NCBI GenBank assembly: GCA_934546985.1
Contig: CAKTEE010000005.1
Location: 1-64,000, forward strand
Source of the DNA: an uncultured Eubacteriales bacterium
GTDB lineage: Bacteria > Bacillota > Clostridia > Oscillospirales > Acutalibacteraceae
DNA: 64,000 nucleotides
Direction of reading: 5' to 3'
In this document: piece by piece, positions 8,369 to 17,700 of the stretch
Position numbering within the stretch: the first letter of the stretch is position 1
How the letters are laid out: each line of letters starts with the position of its first letter
Notes under the pieces: model-generated
Seen by the model: the letters and a program-made list of their open reading frames with translations, nothing else
Told to the model about the DNA's origin: nothing
Databases searched by the model: none
Program-made: the position numbers and the translations under genes

Positions 8369-9157
8369 CTAAAGTAAAACAACAAATGTCACTGCGGCGC
8401 CAACCACCTCCCGCGTCCAGTAATACGGCAATAAATACCACGGCGTAGCACAATACCCTGCCGAAGCACAGGAAAGCCCATACCACTCGCCATACATTTG
8501 AGAACGCCATTGATGAAAATCATCCGTAGCGATTACAACATTTTTATTCAGGCTTTCCTTTTCTATGATTTTTAAAGTAAATTCTATATTCTCCTGCGTA
8601 TTGGTTGACTGATTTTCTACATAAATGCGGCTTTCTTCGATTCCTTTCCTTAAAAGATAAGCCTTCATCGCTTCCCCTTCCGGCATAATCTCATCAGAAC
8701 CCTGCCCGCCGCTCACAACACATTTGGCATTTGGATGCTCCGTCAGAAATGTATATGCTGTATCCAGACGGCGCGCAAGCATAAGGGACGGCTGATCCCC
8801 GTTAATTTTACAGCCGAGCACAATCACTGTTGCATTACCGTCCTGTGAAACATGTGCCGCATGGACTGCCATAGAAATGGAAACACCAATATAACACACT
8901 GTCAGTACGCCCACTAAAAACAAAAATATATTCCGCAAACGTTTTTTCCATTTGCTTTTTACCGTTTTTATTTTTTCCCAAAATACCACAAGATATAAAA
9001 ATAAAAAGCAGACGGCCATATTTATCAATACTGTCAGATTCATACCAACCACACCGATGGCAAGATTACACCAACAGAACAAAATCGAAATTCCAAAAAC
9101 CAACAGCCATTGAAGTAAAGTTATCCGTTTAATTTTTTCCATTATTGTAGCAGTCAT
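8369..9157 (-). CDS. YdcF/SanA-like DUF218 membrane protein
   Basis: 262 residues; the ATG at 9157 is preferred over a GTG at 9166 because AGGAG lies 8 bases upstream of it. The N-terminus has three hydrophobic segments. The DUF218 domain follows: VIVLGCKINGDQPS, MLARRLDTAY, CVVSGGQGSDE, GEAMKAYLLRKGI, ESRIYVENQSTNTQENIEF and a DDFHQWRS segment. The C-terminus ends in another hydrophobic stretch. Family members act in envelope processes (SanA in vancomycin tolerance, ElyC in envelope polymer control). First gene of a two-gene operon with its own promoter. Confidence 0.85.
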   Translation of the reverse strand: MTATIMEKIKRITLLQWLLVFGISILFCWCNLAIGVVGMNLTVLINMAVCFLFLYLVVFWEKIKTVKSKWKKRLRNIFLFLVGVLTVCYIGVSISMAVHAAHVSQDGNATVIVLGCKINGDQPSLMLARRLDTAYTFLTEHPNAKCVVSGGQGSDEIMPEGEAMKAYLLRKGIEESRIYVENQSTNTQENIEFTLKIIEKESLNKNVVIATDDFHQWRSQMYGEWYGLSCASAGYCATPWYLLPYYWTREVVGAAVTFVVLL

Positions 9158-9192
9158 CCCCCGCACTCCTATAACTTTTTTCTTTTACAGTA

Positions 9193-9221
9193 ATTATAGC
9201 TTGTCCTGCCGTTGGTTACAA
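9193..9221 (-). promoter_or_regulatory. promoter of the YdcF-thioesterase operon
   Basis: On the minus strand TTGTAA, a 17-base spacer and a perfect TATAAT, about 35 bases before the start at 9157. Confidence 0.65.
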
Positions 9222-9306
9222 GAAATACCAACTTAACAAATTCTTACGTTTATCTTACATCATTTGGGGAAAGCTGTTAATGACTGTTTCATAAGGATGT
9301 GGCTGT

Positions 9307-10191
9307 ATGATAAACTATCATGGGTTTCTTAAAAACTCCTCTTTTTTTGAAGGCTGGTATTTAAAACATGAAAAAAACGGACAGATGGTTTCCTTGATTC
9401 CGGGCGTCCATATCACCGCCAGCGGAAGAAAATCTGCTTTTATTCAAGTAATAACAAATGAGGATTCCTATCAAGTTACTTACCCTTACAGCGATTTTCG
9501 CGCTGCAAAAGACAGATTTGTTATTGCCATCGGAACAAACTATTTTACAGAACGGGGCATAAAAATCGACATTGATACACCAGAACTGCAATGCCGCGGG
9601 CGCATTCAATATAATGTATTTACACCGCCCTATAATGATATTATGGGATTTTTCCGGTACGTTCCAGCAATGGAATGCAATCATGGCATATTAAGCCTTT
9701 CGCATCAGTTATATGGAAAGCTTACCATCAATGGGACAGAATATAACTTTGACAACGGCATTGGATATGCAGAAAAAGATTGGGGAACCTCTTTCCCTAA
9801 AAAATACCTGTGGATTCAAAGTAATCATTTTGAAGAAGAACCATGCAGTATTACTGCATGCGTTGCAGATATCCCCATAGGCCCGCTGACATTACAGGGC
9901 TGCATTTGCTGCATTTACTGGCGCGGCAAAGAATACCGCATGGCAACCTATAACGGTGCAAAAGTAATTGCGGCAGACAGAGACTGTCTAATTTTAAAAC
10001 GCAGAAAAAATATTCTGAAAATTACAATGGACAGCAATCAACCTTTGAATTTGCTTGCACCTGTAAACGGAGCAATGTGCCGCACAATTCAGGAAAACAT
10101 TTGCTGTAACGCAAGATTTACTTTTTTCCATGACAATATACCAGTTTTCGATCTGCACAGTAACCGAACCAGCTATGAGTTCGCAGAGTAA
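9307..10191 (+). CDS. tocopherol cyclase-like (DUF2804/lipocalin-type) protein
   Basis: 294 residues, MINYHGFLKNSSFFEGWYLK onward; AAGGA lies upstream. FFEGWY and the following SLIPGVHIT are the hallmark of the tocopherol-cyclase-like family, as is the later GYAEKDWGTSFPKKYLWIQSN. It has no signal peptide or membrane helix and is beta-rich. Plant members cyclise quinol precursors; bacterial members in anaerobes have no proven substrate and may act on isoprenoid or lipid compounds, which is inference. It overlaps the first sulfite-exporter-family half gene, so the two are translationally linked. Confidence 0.8.
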   Translation: MINYHGFLKNSSFFEGWYLKHEKNGQMVSLIPGVHITASGRKSAFIQVITNEDSYQVTYPYSDFRAAKDRFVIAIGTNYFTERGIKIDIDTPELQCRGRIQYNVFTPPYNDIMGFFRYVPAMECNHGILSLSHQLYGKLTINGTEYNFDNGIGYAEKDWGTSFPKKYLWIQSNHFEEEPCSITACVADIPIGPLTLQGCICCIYWRGKEYRMATYNGAKVIAADRDCLILKRRKNILKITMDSNQPLNLLAPVNGAMCRTIQENICCNARFTFFHDNIPVFDLHSNRTSYEFAE

Positions 10192-10609
10192 GGATGGAAG
10201 AATATTGGCTGAACCAAAAAATCTCTCTATAACAAAAAAATTCCTAAGAAAAAAATCTCTGCTAAAATATGCGTGGAGTACAGGAAAGGGCTTTTTTATT
10301 GGAATTATCAACGGTCTTTTAGGAGCAGGCGGCGGTATGCTCGCTGTACCTATCCTTACCAAAAGCGGGCTGAATCAAACGCAGGCGCATGCCACCTCCG
10401 TTGCCATTATTTTTCCCCTGTCTATTTTCAGCGCTATCCTCTATTTGAACGCCGGACGTGTTGTATTTCAGGATGTATACTATTATCTGCCATGGGGCAT
10501 TGCCGGTGCCTTTATCGGCGTATGGCTTCTGCCAAAAATTCCACGAAAGCTTCTGCGCAAGCTATTTGCACTGATTACAATCTTTGCAGGATTGCGCCTG
10601 CTATTCTGA
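10175..10609 (+). CDS. TauE/SafE (TSUP) permease, N-terminal half
   Basis: 144 residues from ATG 10175 (MSSQSKDGRILAEP), inside the end of the previous gene; a TTG at 10205 with AAGGATGGAAG upstream is a possible alternative start. It contains the first TSUP repeat: GIINGLLGAGGGMLAVPIL, HATSVAIIFPLSI, and further helices ending in LITIFAGLRLLF, about four membrane segments. The next gene starts one base into its stop (TGATG) and carries the second repeat, so the full exporter is made from two coupled half proteins. It likely transports a sulfur-containing or small organic anion. Confidence 0.8.
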   Translation: MSSQSKDGRILAEPKNLSITKKFLRKKSLLKYAWSTGKGFFIGIINGLLGAGGGMLAVPILTKSGLNQTQAHATSVAIIFPLSIFSAILYLNAGRVVFQDVYYYLPWGIAGAFIGVWLLPKIPRKLLRKLFALITIFAGLRLLF

Positions 10610-11001
10610 TGAGTCCGGAATCTATCATAGCCGCGCTCTTATCTGGTGCTGCCGGCGCACTGGGTTTAGGCGGCGGTACTGTATTTTTAATGTATCTAGC
10701 TATAAAAGACGTACCTCAGCTAAAAGCACAGGGAATCAATTTGCTGTTTTTTCTTCCCTGTGCCCTTGTATCCATTATTTTTAACAGCAAAAAGAAACTG
10801 GTTCGTTGGAGAGTGGCAATTCCAATGGCGCTGGGGGGCTTTCTGGGCGCATTATGCGGCTCCTGGTTTGCTAATTGGATTGGAGGAGCATGGATGCGCA
10901 AAATATTCGCAGTATTTTTAATAATCATCGGACTAACCCAACTTAAAAACCAGAAAAAGCAAACGCGTGCAGGCAATACGAAAGAACAGCATTCGTTGTA
11001 A
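10609..11001 (+). CDS. TauE/SafE (TSUP) permease, C-terminal half
   Basis: 130 residues beginning MSPESIIAALLSGAAGALGLGGG. The GALGLGGGTVFLMYL segment is the second-repeat counterpart of the glycine motif in the previous gene; about four helices follow, and the tail is Lys/Arg/Gln-rich. The ATG shares its A with the upstream TGA, so reinitiation should give a 1:1 ratio. Two-gene TSUP arrangements are known in Firmicutes, and both halves look intact, so this is not a broken gene. A strong terminator follows. Confidence 0.8.
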   Translation: MSPESIIAALLSGAAGALGLGGGTVFLMYLAIKDVPQLKAQGINLLFFLPCALVSIIFNSKKKLVRWRVAIPMALGGFLGALCGSWFANWIGGAWMRKIFAVFLIIIGLTQLKNQKKQTRAGNTKEQHSL

Positions 11002-11030
11002 AAGGGAACGGTGTATTGCCGTTCCCTTTT
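11000..11030. terminator. bidirectional terminator between TSUP and vanZ-like genes
   Basis: A 12-bp perfect stem (AAAAGGGAACGG/CCGTTCCCTTTT) with a 7-base loop. The arms begin and end in A- and T-runs, so it can serve both converging transcripts. Confidence 0.8.
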
Positions 11031-11034
11031 AACA

Positions 11035-11916
11035 TCAGTAAAAAATTGTTGTTTCTTCATGAGAAGTACGTATTTTCCAAATACAATCCAGCCCCATTTT
11101 CAGCCACATACCTAAATAAAAACCAAGGCAGTTAAGTAAAACATCATCAATATCACAATGCCCCAACTGCGTTAGTAACTGCGTAATTTCAATAAAACAG
11201 CTAAATACCGCCGGCACAAGCCAAAGCCGGCGCCCCCATCCGGCATGTTTCCAACAAAAATAAAAGCCCATAGGAAGAAATAAAAATACATTACCAAAAA
11301 AGATAATCAGATTTCGATAAGAACCCGCGTCTTTTCCCTGAAAGTAAGATACCACCATACGAAACGGAATGAAATTTAAAGTATCCGAGTCAACAGACGT
11401 ACCCTGAGCCATACGGTAAATGAAAAAAACATAAAAAAGTAAAAACAAATAATAAATACGAAAAACAGTTATCACAGATGAAAAAAAGCTCTGATACTGT
11501 TGGCGGCGTTGTTGTGTATCCGTATCTCCATTACATAATAAACGCAGGCAAACGCATACGCCAAATACTGCTGACCAAAGTACCAGTACAATCATCGGCT
11601 TATCATAATAAAACGTACTGCGCCAAAGCTGAAAAGGCTGATGTTCCACAAAAGCCTGTATTTGCGAAAACAATTCTTTGAGAAAAATAAAGGCTAAACT
11701 CCAAATGACAAACAAGTTGACACCGCAGCCAAGCCGCTGCACACCTGCCCACACACCAACGAAAGCTATACATATTCCTAAAACCAATGCCATTGTAATT
11801 TGCAAATAAAATGCAGAAATATTCATGCAAACAGTTTGCGCGCCCCACATGGAAACTGCAATAAACAAGGGGATAAAAACAGCTTTTAATCTGTTTTTTC
11901 TGATATCAGTCATCAT
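11035..11916 (-). CDS. VanZ-like membrane protein
   Basis: 293 residues from ATG 11916; this start forms an ATGA overlap with the ruvX stop, so translation is coupled. There are about eight hydrophobic segments. The C-terminal third is a VanZ domain: NFIPFRMVVSYF, NLIIFFGNVFLFLPMGFYF and ITQLLTQLGHCDIDDVLLNCLG. VanZ gives low-level teicoplanin resistance in enterococci; most homologues have no known role. It is the last gene of the pyr-ruvX transcript. Confidence 0.8.
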   Translation of the reverse strand: MMTDIRKNRLKAVFIPLFIAVSMWGAQTVCMNISAFYLQITMALVLGICIAFVGVWAGVQRLGCGVNLFVIWSLAFIFLKELFSQIQAFVEHQPFQLWRSTFYYDKPMIVLVLWSAVFGVCVCLRLLCNGDTDTQQRRQQYQSFFSSVITVFRIYYLFLLFYVFFIYRMAQGTSVDSDTLNFIPFRMVVSYFQGKDAGSYRNLIIFFGNVFLFLPMGFYFCWKHAGWGRRLWLVPAVFSCFIEITQLLTQLGHCDIDDVLLNCLGFYLGMWLKMGLDCIWKIRTSHEETTIFY

Positions 11917-12341
11917 TGGCACTTTCGGTATTCCAGATAGCTTTGCAAAATCACAACAGCCGCAACCTGGTCAACCACAGCCTTTCTTTTTTTCCCACGC
12001 GTATTCGTCTCATTCAGCACCCTGTGCGCACTGATTGTTGTCCCACGCTCATCCCAAAGATGAACCGGAATCCCTGTCAAAGATTCTAAAAGCTGTGCAA
12101 ACTCTTTACATTTTACCGCACGCTCTCCAGCTGAACCATCCATATTCAGAGGATATCCCACAACAATTTCCTGCACACCGAATTCCCTTGCTTTTTGCAC
12201 AATTTGCTCTGCAACTTTGGGCTGCCATGCCCCATATATTGTGTCCAAAGGTGACGCCAGCATTTCCATTTCATCACATATGGCAAGACCTGTACGCGCG
12301 TCGCCATAATCTACAGCTAAAATTCTCACAAACCGCACCAT
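11913..12341 (-). CDS. ruvX: RuvX/YqgF-family Holliday junction resolvase-like protein
   Basis: 142 residues. RNase H-fold motifs are present: ILAVDYGDARTGLA (catalytic Asp), EIVVGYPLNMDGSAGERA and HLWDERGTT, then KAVVDQVAAVVILQSYL at the end. YqgF proteins act in pre-16S rRNA 5' maturation and are proposed resolvases. The ATG at 12341 has only a weak ribosome site; an internal GTG at the MRILAVDYG position is possible. It begins 3 bases after the phosphatase stop. Confidence 0.9.
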   Translation of the reverse strand: MVRFVRILAVDYGDARTGLAICDEMEMLASPLDTIYGAWQPKVAEQIVQKAREFGVQEIVVGYPLNMDGSAGERAVKCKEFAQLLESLTGIPVHLWDERGTTISAHRVLNETNTRGKKRKAVVDQVAAVVILQSYLEYRKCQ

Positions 12342-12344
12342 CCT

Positions 12345-13028
12345 TTATTCAAAAATCATACGGTCCCGGTATTCTTTCCGCCACCAGACCTGTCCCGCTA
12401 AAGTAGATAAATCAGCAGATAAATGGGAATTATCATTTTCTAACAGCAATCTTCCATGAAAATTTTCATCGAACGAAAGAATACTCACTGCAGTGTTATC
12501 ACACCACTGCACATCATTCAGCTTTTCTATTGGATACCCTTTTGCCCGGCACAACAGATTACGAATGGCGCAGCCATGGGAGACACAGCAAATTGTTTTC
12601 CCTGCATTCCGGCGTGCCAAACCTGTAACCGTACGCCAAATCCGCTCATAAACGCTCCGCATTGTTTCTCCATCTTCGGGTGCAAAATCCCACGGGTGGA
12701 GGTTCCATGCTTCGCTGTCTTTTGGAAACAACTCTGGAAATGATTTCCACGGCTTGCCTTCCCATACGCCGCCGTTAATTTCAATCAGCCCTTCTTCTGA
12801 TTGAATCGGCAGATTTTTACCTGTATTTGCCGCCATAGCTGTTTTTCTTGCCCTGAGCAGCGGGGAAGAATAAATCGCATCAAAAGAAACCTTTTTCAAG
12901 CGCTCCGCAAGGCAGGCAAGTTGTTTTTCTCCATTTTCAGTAATATCTCCATCAAAATGCCCATTGAAAATCCGGTCAATATTCCCGCGTGCTTCGCAGT
13001 GCCGTATGACAATTATCTTTGTTTCCAT
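12345..13028 (-). CDS. histidine phosphatase family protein
   Basis: 227 residues from ATG 13028 (METKIIVIRHCEARGN), 4 bases after the pyrD stop. It carries the phosphoglycerate-mutase-type RHCE motif (phospho-acceptor His), IYSSPLLRARKTA, the GGVWEGKPW segment and a second catalytic His in CCVSHGCAIRN. The substrate is not evident; relatives include alpha-ribazole and broad sugar phosphatases. The position in the pyr operon might hint at nucleotide-linked phosphate removal, which is inference only. Confidence 0.85.
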   Translation of the reverse strand: METKIIVIRHCEARGNIDRIFNGHFDGDITENGEKQLACLAERLKKVSFDAIYSSPLLRARKTAMAANTGKNLPIQSEEGLIEINGGVWEGKPWKSFPELFPKDSEAWNLHPWDFAPEDGETMRSVYERIWRTVTGLARRNAGKTICCVSHGCAIRNLLCRAKGYPIEKLNDVQWCDNTAVSILSFDENFHGRLLLENDNSHLSADLSTLAGQVWWRKEYRDRMIFE

Positions 13029-13032
13029 AACA

Positions 13033-13944
13033 TCACCATGGCTGAACCTTACCGGTAATTTCAGATAAACTGGAAATATGATTGTCATCCATATACCGGT
13101 TCAAACCATCAATAATTTTCAGCGGCGCATACGGGTCGGTAAAAATAGCCGTTCCAATTTGAACAGCGCTGGCACCTGCAAGCATCATCTCCACTGCATC
13201 CTGCCATTTAGATATTCCCCCCATGCCGATAATCGGAATTGATACGCTGCCGGCAACCTGCCAAACCATCCGTACAGCAACAGGAAAGACTGCAGGGCCA
13301 GACATACCGCCAATATTATTATGCAGGATTGGACGGCGGGTCTTAATATCAATACGCATTCCAGTAAGAGTATTAATCAGGGAAAGTGCATCGGCACCTG
13401 CGGATTCTGCCGCTTTTGCTGTCTCTCTAATATCTGTTACATTCGGGGAAAGCTTTACAATTAACGGCTTAGTGCAATGAGCACGAACCTTGCTGACAAT
13501 ATTTTCTACACTTGCACAGGAAGTACCAAACGCTACGCCGCCCTCCTTTACATTCGGACAAGAAATATTTAATTCTATCATATCTACACCGGCGGCACAC
13601 ATCTTTTCTGTGGTTTCGCAATAATCCTGTACTGTACTGCCAGCAACATTCGCAATGATTACCAAATCCTGTTCTTTCAACCAGGGCAGTTCATCCCGAA
13701 TAAATGCATCTACACCCGGGTTCTGTAAACCCACACTGTTAAGCATACCGGAAGGTGTTTCTGCTATCCGCACCGGCGGATTTCCGTCTCTCGGTAGTAA
13801 GGTTGTCCCCTTGCAGGCGATTCCGCCTAATTTTGAAATTGGGTACAAATCATTGTATTCCCGCCCAAAACCAAAGGTACCGGATGCCGGAATCACAGGA
13901 TTTTTAAATTCTACACCGGCAATGTTCACTGATAGATCCGCCAC
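13033..13944 (-). CDS. pyrD: dihydroorotate dehydrogenase B, catalytic subunit
   Basis: About 303 residues of the FMN-binding TIM barrel that oxidises dihydroorotate to orotate, passing electrons to PyrK. Seen: NPVIPASGTFGFG, GIACKGTTL, NSVGLQNPGVD, the catalytic-Cys segment ELNISCPNVKEGG, LIVKLSPNVTDI, LINTLTGMRID and IPIIGMGGIS. The GTG at 13944 is preferred: it shares a base with the pyrK stop (TAGTG) and has AGGAGG upstream inside pyrK. A TTG two codons earlier is possible. The B-type enzyme uses NAD via PyrK, fitting an anaerobe. Confidence 0.95.
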   Translation of the reverse strand: MADLSVNIAGVEFKNPVIPASGTFGFGREYNDLYPISKLGGIACKGTTLLPRDGNPPVRIAETPSGMLNSVGLQNPGVDAFIRDELPWLKEQDLVIIANVAGSTVQDYCETTEKMCAAGVDMIELNISCPNVKEGGVAFGTSCASVENIVSKVRAHCTKPLIVKLSPNVTDIRETAKAAESAGADALSLINTLTGMRIDIKTRRPILHNNIGGMSGPAVFPVAVRMVWQVAGSVSIPIIGMGGISKWQDAVEMMLAGASAVQIGTAIFTDPYAPLKIIDGLNRYMDDNHISSLSEITGKVQPW

Positions 13945-14714
13945 TACCAAACAACCTCCTCTGCATTAAAAACAGGTCCGTTTTTACAAACATGACGCAT
14001 ATGCTCCTGTCCATTCTCACGGGTTTTACAGGCACAAACCAGACAAGCACCCACACCGCAGCCCATGCGTTCCTCCAGTGAAACCTGACAAGGGGTATGA
14101 TATTCCTTTGCCAGCGCACTCACATTCTTCAGCATTGGCGTTGGACCGCAGGCAAAAATTTCATTGAATCCTCCCTGTGCCAGACAATCTTTTAAAACAT
14201 CCGTTACAAACCCGTGATGCCCACAGCTTCCATCATCAGTAGTAATATAAACAGCACCGCAGATACTTTCAAAATCTTCTTTTAAAATCACAGCTTCTTT
14301 ATTGCGGAACCCAAGGATAGAAACCGCATTTGTACCAAAGACCTTTGAAGTTTCCAACAGTGGGGGAACACCAATACCACCGCCGACAAAAAGAACTTTT
14401 CTTTCGGTATTACATAAAGTAAACCCATTCCCCAAGGGTCCTAAAATATCTAAACTACCGCCTTCTGCCTGCTTGGCCAGCCATGCAGTGCCTTCTCCGC
14501 GCATTTCATAAACCAGACGCATAATCCCCTCCTGCTTATTGATGCCACAGATAGAAATAGGACGTCGTAAGGTTTTTTCACCGCATCGGATATGGACAAA
14601 CTGTCCCGGTTTGGAAACAGCCGTCATTTCCGGACAGTAAATATCAATATCATAAACCGTCTGCGTTAAACGGCGAACAGCCTTTATCTTGTAATTCCCC
14701 TGCATATAATTCAT
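13944..14714 (-). CDS. pyrK: dihydroorotate dehydrogenase B, electron transfer subunit
   Basis: 256 residues, MNYMQGNYKIKAVRRL, with GGAGG 6 bases upstream. The FAD domain has the LRRPISI motif; LFVGGGIGVPPLLE is the NAD-binding loop; near the C-terminus, Cys residues in MGCGVGACLVCACKT and RHVCKNGPVF bind the 2Fe-2S cluster. It carries electrons from the PyrD FMN to NAD. It is directly coupled to pyrD by overlapping stop and start. Confidence 0.95.
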   Translation of the reverse strand: MNYMQGNYKIKAVRRLTQTVYDIDIYCPEMTAVSKPGQFVHIRCGEKTLRRPISICGINKQEGIMRLVYEMRGEGTAWLAKQAEGGSLDILGPLGNGFTLCNTERKVLFVGGGIGVPPLLETSKVFGTNAVSILGFRNKEAVILKEDFESICGAVYITTDDGSCGHHGFVTDVLKDCLAQGGFNEIFACGPTPMLKNVSALAKEYHTPCQVSLEERMGCGVGACLVCACKTRENGQEHMRHVCKNGPVFNAEEVVW

Positions 14715-14742
14715 TTGGAACCTCCGTTCTTTATGATAACGG

Positions 14743-14774
14743 CAAAAGGGCAGGCATTCACCTACCCTTTGCGT
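14743..14774. repeat. intra-operon stem-loop between carB and pyrK
   Basis: GCAAAAGGGCAGG pairs with CCTACCCTTTGC across a 6-base loop (one mismatch). No U-tract follows on the minus strand, so it is more likely an mRNA-stability or partial-termination element than a full terminator. Confidence 0.4.
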
Positions 14775-14785
14775 GAAATTTAAAA

Positions 14786-17700
14786 TTAAAGCGATGTAAT
14801 ATCTACCAGCTCAATATCGTCAATCGTCTTGTTCATAGCAAGGCAGCGAGCAACCGCCGATGCGGTATCAAGAGAAGTAAAGCACGGAATCCGACGTTCC
14901 ACCGCTTTACGGCGGATTTTTTCATCATCCTGATGTGGGGTACGACCTTTCTTAGAAGTAGAGATAACGTAGTCAACCTTACCGCTTTCCAAAAGGTCAA
15001 GCGTATTTGGTGAACCCTGATGGATTTTTTCCACAACCTCAACTGTGATTCCTGAACGGCGCAGAACATCTGCTGTTCCATGCGTTGCATAAAGCTTAAA
15101 GCCAAGGTCAGAAAATTTATTTGCAATGGACACAATCTCATCTTTATCAGAATCACGTACAGTAATAAACACACCGCCGCTCTTTTTCATATCCAAACCG
15201 GAAGCAATCAGGCTCTTCAGGAGCGCATCGTCAAAGTTCTTTGCAACACCAAGCACTTCTCCGGTTGATTTCATTTCCGGCCCAAGTTGAGTATCAAGGT
15301 CGTGCAGTTTTTCAAAACTAAATACCGGAACCTTAATTGCAATATAATCCCCTTCCGGATATAAACCTGTACCAAAGCCCAAACTTGCAAGGGGTTCGCC
15401 CATAATGCAGCGGGTTGCAAGGTCTACCATTGGCACACCTGTTACCTTGCTAATATATGGTACAGTACGGCTGGAACGCGGATTTACTTCAATAACATAT
15501 ACCGTTTCATCCATTACTACATATTGGATATTTACAAGCCCCACCACATTCAGCTCGCGTGCCAGTTTACCGGTATAATCTACAATAACATCGCGCACTT
15601 TCTGGGAAAGATTCTGCGTTGGATAAACAGAAATAGAGTCACCGGAATGTACGCCTGCACGTTCAATGTGCTCCATAATACCAGGAATCAGATAATCTTT
15701 GCCGTCGCAGATTGCGTCAACTTCAACCTCACGGCCCATCATATATTTATCAATCAGCACCGGATTTTCCAGTTTACCGGTCATGATAATCTTCATATAT
15801 TCGCGTACATCTTCTTCGTTATAGGCAATAATCATATTTTGCCCGCCTAAAACGTAAGAAGGACGCAAAAGTACCGGATACCCTAATTCACATGCCGCAT
15901 TTACAGCTTCATCCTCTGTAAAAACTGTATGACCTGCCGGACGCGGGATTTCCAAACGCTCCAGCAGTTCATCAAAACGTTCCCTGTCCTCTGCTTCATC
16001 AATTGCATCGGGGCTGGTACCTAAAATCTTTACGCCCATTTCAGACAGAGACTTGGTCAGCTTAATTGCAGTTTGCCCACCGAACTGAACAACAGCGCCC
16101 CATGGTTTTTCTACTGCAAGGACATTTTTTACATCCTCAGGAGTCAGCGGGTCAAAATACAGACGGTCGGCCGTATCAAAGTCAGTGGAAACGGTTTCCG
16201 GGTTATTGTTAATGATAACCGCTTCCATACCCATATTTTTCAAAGAATGCACACAATGAACCGAGCAATAGTCAAACTCAATCCCCTGCCCGATACGGAT
16301 AGGACCGGAACCAAAAACAATAATTTTTTTCTTATCGTTTTCACGTTCTTTGATATAAATTTCCGCTTCGTTTTCTTCATCCCATGTATAATAAAAATAC
16401 GGGGTCTCCGCGTCAAATTCAGCGGCGCAGGTATCTACCATTTTATAGGCATAACCGCGTTTTATCGGCGGTTCCTTACCGGAAATACGCTGAATGGTTT
16501 TATCGAGGAAGCCCATGCGCTTTGCACGGTTATAAGTTTCCTCATCCAAATTTCCCTGCGCAAGTTCTGTTTCCATTGCCGCGATATTGGCAAACTTGGA
16601 AAGGAACCAGTAATCAATTTTCGTAATATCATAAATTTCCTGCTGAGAAATACCGCGTTTGAGTGCTTCAAATACTACAAAAATGCGCTCATCATCACTG
16701 TTTTTCAGCATGTCGTGGATTTCATCCGTAGTTTTAGCCGCAAGCTTCGGCAAATCCGGAGTATCAAGACCCAACTCAATGGAACGTACTGCTTTCATAA
16801 ATGCAAGTTCAAAGCTGGTACCAATGGACATCACTTCGCCGGTTGCTTTCATCTGTGTACCTAACGTACGTTTTGCATATACGAATTTATCAAAAGGCCA
16901 TTTCGGGAATTTCAAAACACAGTAGTCAACCGCCGGTTCATTGCAGGCAAAGGTACAGCCGGTAACTGCATTCACAATTTCATCCAGATGATAGCCAATG
17001 GCAATCTTTGTTGCAACTTTAGCAATTGGATAACCCGTTGCTTTAGAAGCAAGCGCAGAAGAACGGCTTAAACGTGGGTTAACTTCAATAACCGCATATT
17101 CCCCGCCGTCAGGACGCAAAGCAAACTGTACGTTACAGCCGCCCTGTACGCCAAGTGCAGTAACAATATTGAGCGCCGCACTGCGCAACATATGGCTCTC
17201 TTCATCCGTCATCGTTTGCGCAGGAGCAACAACAATACTGTCGCCAGTATGAATACCAACCGGGTCTACGTTCTCCATTGAGCATACGGTAATACAGTTG
17301 CCCTGACCGTCACGGACTGCTTCATATTCAATTTCTTTCCAACCAGCAATACATTTCTCAACCAAAATCTGATGAATAGGAGAAACACGCAAACCATTGG
17401 AACCAATTTCAAGCAGGTCTTCTTTATTATAGCAGAAACCGCCGCCGGTTCCGCCAAGGGTAAATGCTGGACGTACTACCACTGGGTAATGGATTTCTTC
17501 CGCATAAGCAAGTGCAGAATCAATATCTTCTACCACCTTAGAAGCAATGCAGGGTTCTCCGATTGCTTCCATTGTATCTTTAAACGCCTGACGGTCTTCC
17601 GCCTTGCGGATGGTCTCCGGATCAGCGCCCAAAAGCTTAACGCCAACTTGATCCAAGTAACCGTCACGGCTGAGTTCCATGCCGAGGTTCAGGCCAACCT

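Noticed and set aside
10609..10620. Frameshift splitting the TSUP gene
   Set aside because: The TGATG junction, a complete glycine motif in each half and the known existence of two-gene TSUP systems argue for a natural gene pair.
16073..16864. 263-residue plus-strand frame
   Set aside because: It runs antisense within carB, has a Phe/Ile/His-rich translation without a family pattern, and lacks a ribosome site. It is a shadow of carB.
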